DNA from: Acidobacteriota bacterium | GTDB taxonomy: Bacteria > Acidobacteriota > Blastocatellia > Pyrinomonadales > Pyrinomonadaceae | Direction of reading: 5' to 3' | DNA: 52,134 bases | NCBI GenBank assembly: GCA_003222975.1 | Contig: QHXN01000060.1 | Location: forward strand, 1 to 52,134 | Shown: positions 49,793 through 52,134 of the stretch, one piece after another | Layout: every line of letters starts with the position of its first letter | How positions within the stretch are numbered: position 1 is the stretch's first letter | Made by a program: the position numbers and the translations under genes | The notes under the pieces: model-generated | Databases searched by the model: none | Told to the model about the DNA's origin: nothing | What the model saw: the letters and a program-made list of their open reading frames with translations, nothing else

Positions 49793-51277
49793 TCACGCGC
49801 TCAAGGGTTGACCCGCGCGGCGCGCCGCTCGCCGCCGGCCCAGGTGAAAGAGTCCCGCGCCCGCGAGGTTGAAGACGACGGTGACGGCGATGAGCTTGGC
49901 GGCGAAGGCAAAGGGGCTGACGACCTCGACGATGGGGAAGACCGTGAGCGCGATGTAGAGGAGCGAGACGAGGAGGCCCGACGCGGATGCGACTCTCAGC
50001 CACGGCGGCGCGCGCAGGCCGATGCGCCGCGCCGCGAAGAGCGGGATGGCGAACAGAACCACGTAGGTGAGCGCGTAGAAGATGCCCCCGGCGTTGTCGA
50101 GCAGTTGGTTCGCCTCCTGCATCCCGACGCCGACGAGGCTCAGCAGACCGAGCGCCAACGCAATCACGCCGACCAGCAGAATCGAGTTGACGGGCGTCTT
50201 GTACTTCGAGTGCAGGCGCGTGAACCACGCGGGCAGGAGGTTGTCCCAGCCGGCGACCATCGGCAGGCGCGCGTTCGCCGTCAGGTAGATGCTCATCAGC
50301 GCCACCTGCCGCCCGACGACGGCGAGGATGACGAGCGAGACTATGTTCGCCGCCGCCGCGCCGAGCAGGCCAAAACCGCGGCTCAAGACCTGCGCGATTG
50401 GGCTTATCAGGTCAACCTCTTCGGGGCGGAAGAAGGCGAGGACGGAACTCGTGCCGAGTATGAACATTAGCGCGATGACGGGCGCGGCGATCAGGACGGA
50501 GCGACCGATGTTGCGCGCGGGCGCTTTCGACTCGCCCGCCAGAATCGCGACGTACTCGAAGCCCGTGAGCGCGCCCAGAGCCATCTTGCTGTAGATGTTC
50601 AGGCTCTTCTTGAAGAGGTCGGCGTTGCCGAGGGAGAAGGCCGGGACGGCGAACGTGAACGGGTGGTACGCGGGGATCGTGCCGCGCGCGAGGCTGACGA
50701 ACGGCAGCGCGACGAGCGCGAGGAAAGTCAAAAGCAGCAGCACGCCCCCGGCGTTGTGCACCCACTTGCCGAGGCCGAGGCCCCGCGTCGAGGCCGCCAC
50801 CATCGCCCCGACCAACGCGCAACTGAAGAGCGTGATGAACCATTTGCTGCCCGCCATCCAGCGCCCGCCCTCGAAGGTGTAGGAGAGGTTCGTCACGACC
50901 GACAGCCCGATGCCGGACATGATGAGGATGGCGAAGACCCAGAGGTTCCAGGCCACCATGAAGCCGACGAACTCATTGAAGCCGAGTTTGGCCCACTGGT
51001 ACAAGCCCCCTTCGAGCGGCATCAGGCGGTTGAGGTAGATGACGACCGCCGCGAGCGGCAGGTAGAAGGTGATGATCGCCAGCAGCCAGAAGAAGAGCTG
51101 CTGGTCGCCGAGCTTCGCCGCCGTCCCCACCCAGATCGTCCCGACGACGAAGACGATCTGCGTCAGCACGAGGTCTGTGAGGCCGAGTTCCTTTCGGAAG
51201 ACGGCGCTCCGCTCCTCGACCCGCTCCTCCTCGCGCCTGACCTCGGCCAGGCCGTTCGCGCGTTCCGTTTCTCCCAC
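49793..51277 (-). CDS. APC-superfamily amino acid permease
   Basis: A 494-residue transporter with twelve predicted helices after a charged N-terminus. LGLTDLVLTQIVFVVGTIWVG is the glycine-rich helix 1 and GALTGFEYVAILAGESKAPARNIGRSV is the typical helix 6-7 region of APC amino acid carriers. Coupling with hutI suggests a substrate such as histidine, urocanate or another degradable amino acid; this is context only. GTG or ATG alternatives near the N-terminus do not change the call. Confidence 0.88.
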   Translation of the reverse strand: MGETERANGLAEVRREEERVEERSAVFRKELGLTDLVLTQIVFVVGTIWVGTAAKLGDQQLFFWLLAIITFYLPLAAVVIYLNRLMPLEGGLYQWAKLGFNEFVGFMVAWNLWVFAILIMSGIGLSVVTNLSYTFEGGRWMAGSKWFITLFSCALVGAMVAASTRGLGLGKWVHNAGGVLLLLTFLALVALPFVSLARGTIPAYHPFTFAVPAFSLGNADLFKKSLNIYSKMALGALTGFEYVAILAGESKAPARNIGRSVLIAAPVIALMFILGTSSVLAFFRPEEVDLISPIAQVLSRGFGLLGAAAANIVSLVILAVVGRQVALMSIYLTANARLPMVAGWDNLLPAWFTRLHSKYKTPVNSILLVGVIALALGLLSLVGVGMQEANQLLDNAGGIFYALTYVVLFAIPLFAARRIGLRAPPWLRVASASGLLVSLLYIALTVFPIVEVVSPFAFAAKLIAVTVVFNLAGAGLFHLGRRRAARRAGQPLSA

Positions 51278-51312
51278 GCTCTTAACTCCTTCGCCCCAAC
51301 GGGGCCGGAAGT

Positions 51313-51786
51313 TTATGAGGCTGACGACGTGTGGTCGTGGACGATGCGCCAGCCCGCGGGGGTGCGCCGGAAGATGAGCGTGAAGCGACCGTGCGGCGCG
51401 TCCGCGTCGCGCGCGAGCTGCCAGCGGCCCGTCGCCATGATGTAGTAGTAGCTCAAGGGCTTGATTTCGAGTTCGGAGAACGTGAGCGCGCCCATCTTCG
51501 CGCGCGAGTCGTAGCGCGCCTTGTAGCGTTCGAGAACCGCCTGCCAGCCGCGCATGATCGTGTCGCCGGAGACGAACTCGGTCGCGTCCTCCTTCGCGTA
51601 GCCCTCCATGTAGCCCTCGATGTCGCCGCGGTTCCAGGCCGCCGCCTGCGACTCGATGACGGCGCGCACCGCCGCCACGTTCTTGTCTTCTTCGGGTGAC
51701 TTCGGCACGCGCTTCTGGTATCCGAGGACGACGACCACCGCGACCGCGAGCAGCGACGCCGAGGTGAAGAGGTATTTTCTGTTCAT
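51313..51786 (-). CDS. DUF4440/SnoaL-like protein with N-terminal anchor
   Basis: A 157-residue protein: one hydrophobic helix (YLFTSASLLAVAVVVVLGYQ) then an NTF2-like domain (VRAVIESQAAAWNRGDIEGYMEGYAKEDATEFVSGD and GRFTLIFRRTPAGWRIVHDHTS). The end VHDHTSS equals VHTHTS of the 44.8 kb protein. The ATG at MNRKYLF is chosen because upstream residues are low complexity. Function unknown. Confidence 0.8.
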   Translation of the reverse strand: MNRKYLFTSASLLAVAVVVVLGYQKRVPKSPEEDKNVAAVRAVIESQAAAWNRGDIEGYMEGYAKEDATEFVSGDTIMRGWQAVLERYKARYDSRAKMGALTFSELEIKPLSYYYIMATGRWQLARDADAPHGRFTLIFRRTPAGWRIVHDHTSSAS

Positions 51787-51844
51787 GCGTGCTCGTGTCC
51801 CCTTCAGTTGGTTCGCGCGACTGCGACGGCGCGCGCCGCGCATC

Positions 51845-52134
51845 TTACCTGAAACGCTCGCCGGGCCGGTAGGTGCGGCGTGCCTGCCGCTTGCGGTCTG
51901 CGCTCCAGACGTAGCGCGGCGACCCGACCGTGACGGAGAGCGGGAACTCAAGGCAGCGGCGGCGGATCAGGTCGCGCTCGTCCGCGTCGAGGCCGAGTCC
52001 GTCGGCAACCACGTCGTCCATCTCTTCGGCGAGACGGCGCATACGCTCTTTCGTCTCGTCGAGACGTGCGGCGAGGCCGGAGGTCTCGCGGGCGATGCGC
52101 TCGCGCGCTGCGGTGTCTTCGGGCAGCGGCGTGT
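51845..52134 (-). CDS. C-terminal part of an unidentified protein (start outside window)
   Basis: The frame is open to the window edge. The visible ~95 residues are helical, likely coiled coil (ERIARETSGLAARLDETKERMRRLAEEMDD), then LGLDADERDLIRRRCLEFPLSVTVGSPRYVW and a basic tail. A coiled coil followed by a 'GL...ER.LI' stretch occurs at the ends of some DNA methyltransferase-like proteins, but this is too weak to name it. Confidence 0.5.
   Translation of the reverse strand, partial: TPLPEDTAARERIARETSGLAARLDETKERMRRLAEEMDDVVADGLGLDADERDLIRRRCLEFPLSVTVGSPRYVWSADRKRQARRTYRPGERFR

Overview
The window is a piece of a GC-rich bacterial chromosome (roughly 65% GC over most of its length). Gene content and style suggest an Acidobacteriota genome, possibly Blastocatellia; this is inferred from style only and no marker gene here proves it. 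Genes are mostly single or in short operons, with three serine tRNA loci and no rRNA.

Layout. 1-3.7 kb: end of a laterally acquired, lower-GC element: a recombinase-like protein with a long array of zinc ribbons, an excisionase-like HTH protein and a tyrosine integrase that stops beside a truncated tRNA-Ser(CGA). 3.8-11.2 kb: minus-strand housekeeping and envelope genes (tadA, an acyltransferase-like membrane protein, hutH, DUF2270, an L,D-transpeptidase, an M23 peptidase). 11.4-25.2 kb: mostly plus-strand genes (SDR, hutU, DUF2127, MFS exporter, esterase, GT-C membrane protein, a DUF4037 pseudogene, M24 peptidase, inositol monophosphatase, Ser/Thr kinase, tRNA-Ser(UGA), MscS channel). 25.3-28.6 kb: a FadR-like regulator with its operator, an acyl-CoA synthetase and a convergent hydrolase. 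29-32.6 kb: hybrid histidine kinase and a receiver protein. 34.7-37.4 kb: a divergent arsenic cluster (arsC, aquaporin, arsI / arsN1-like, arsR). 37.5-39.8 kb: zinc-finger/SpoIIE phosphatase, Tat-type phosphoesterase, YqcC. 39.97-40.3 kb: a gene-free array of short GC cores spaced about 20-21 bp. 40.3-42.1 kb: a lower-GC AAA ATPase + DUF4276 pair next to tRNA-Ser(GCU). 42.5-52.1 kb: DUF421, gltX, DUF4440 proteins, an ncRNA candidate, a lipoprotein, a receiver, a leader-peptide/structured-RNA unit, hutI, an APC permease and an incomplete gene at the right edge.

How genes work together. hutH, hutU and hutI give the first three steps of histidine breakdown except that they lie at three separate places. 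The arsenic genes form one regulated unit able to handle inorganic arsenate and probably trivalent organoarsenicals and arsenic-containing antibiotics. The FadR-like protein probably controls its own acyl-CoA synthetase operon.

The most unusual feature is a window-wide family of about fifteen long intergenic hairpins. Many have arms built from tandem seven-base words. Each locus has its own word, both arms carry the same word in inverted orientation, and the arms repeatedly overlap stop codons or abut start codons. Second is the 20-21 bp phased array at 40 kb.
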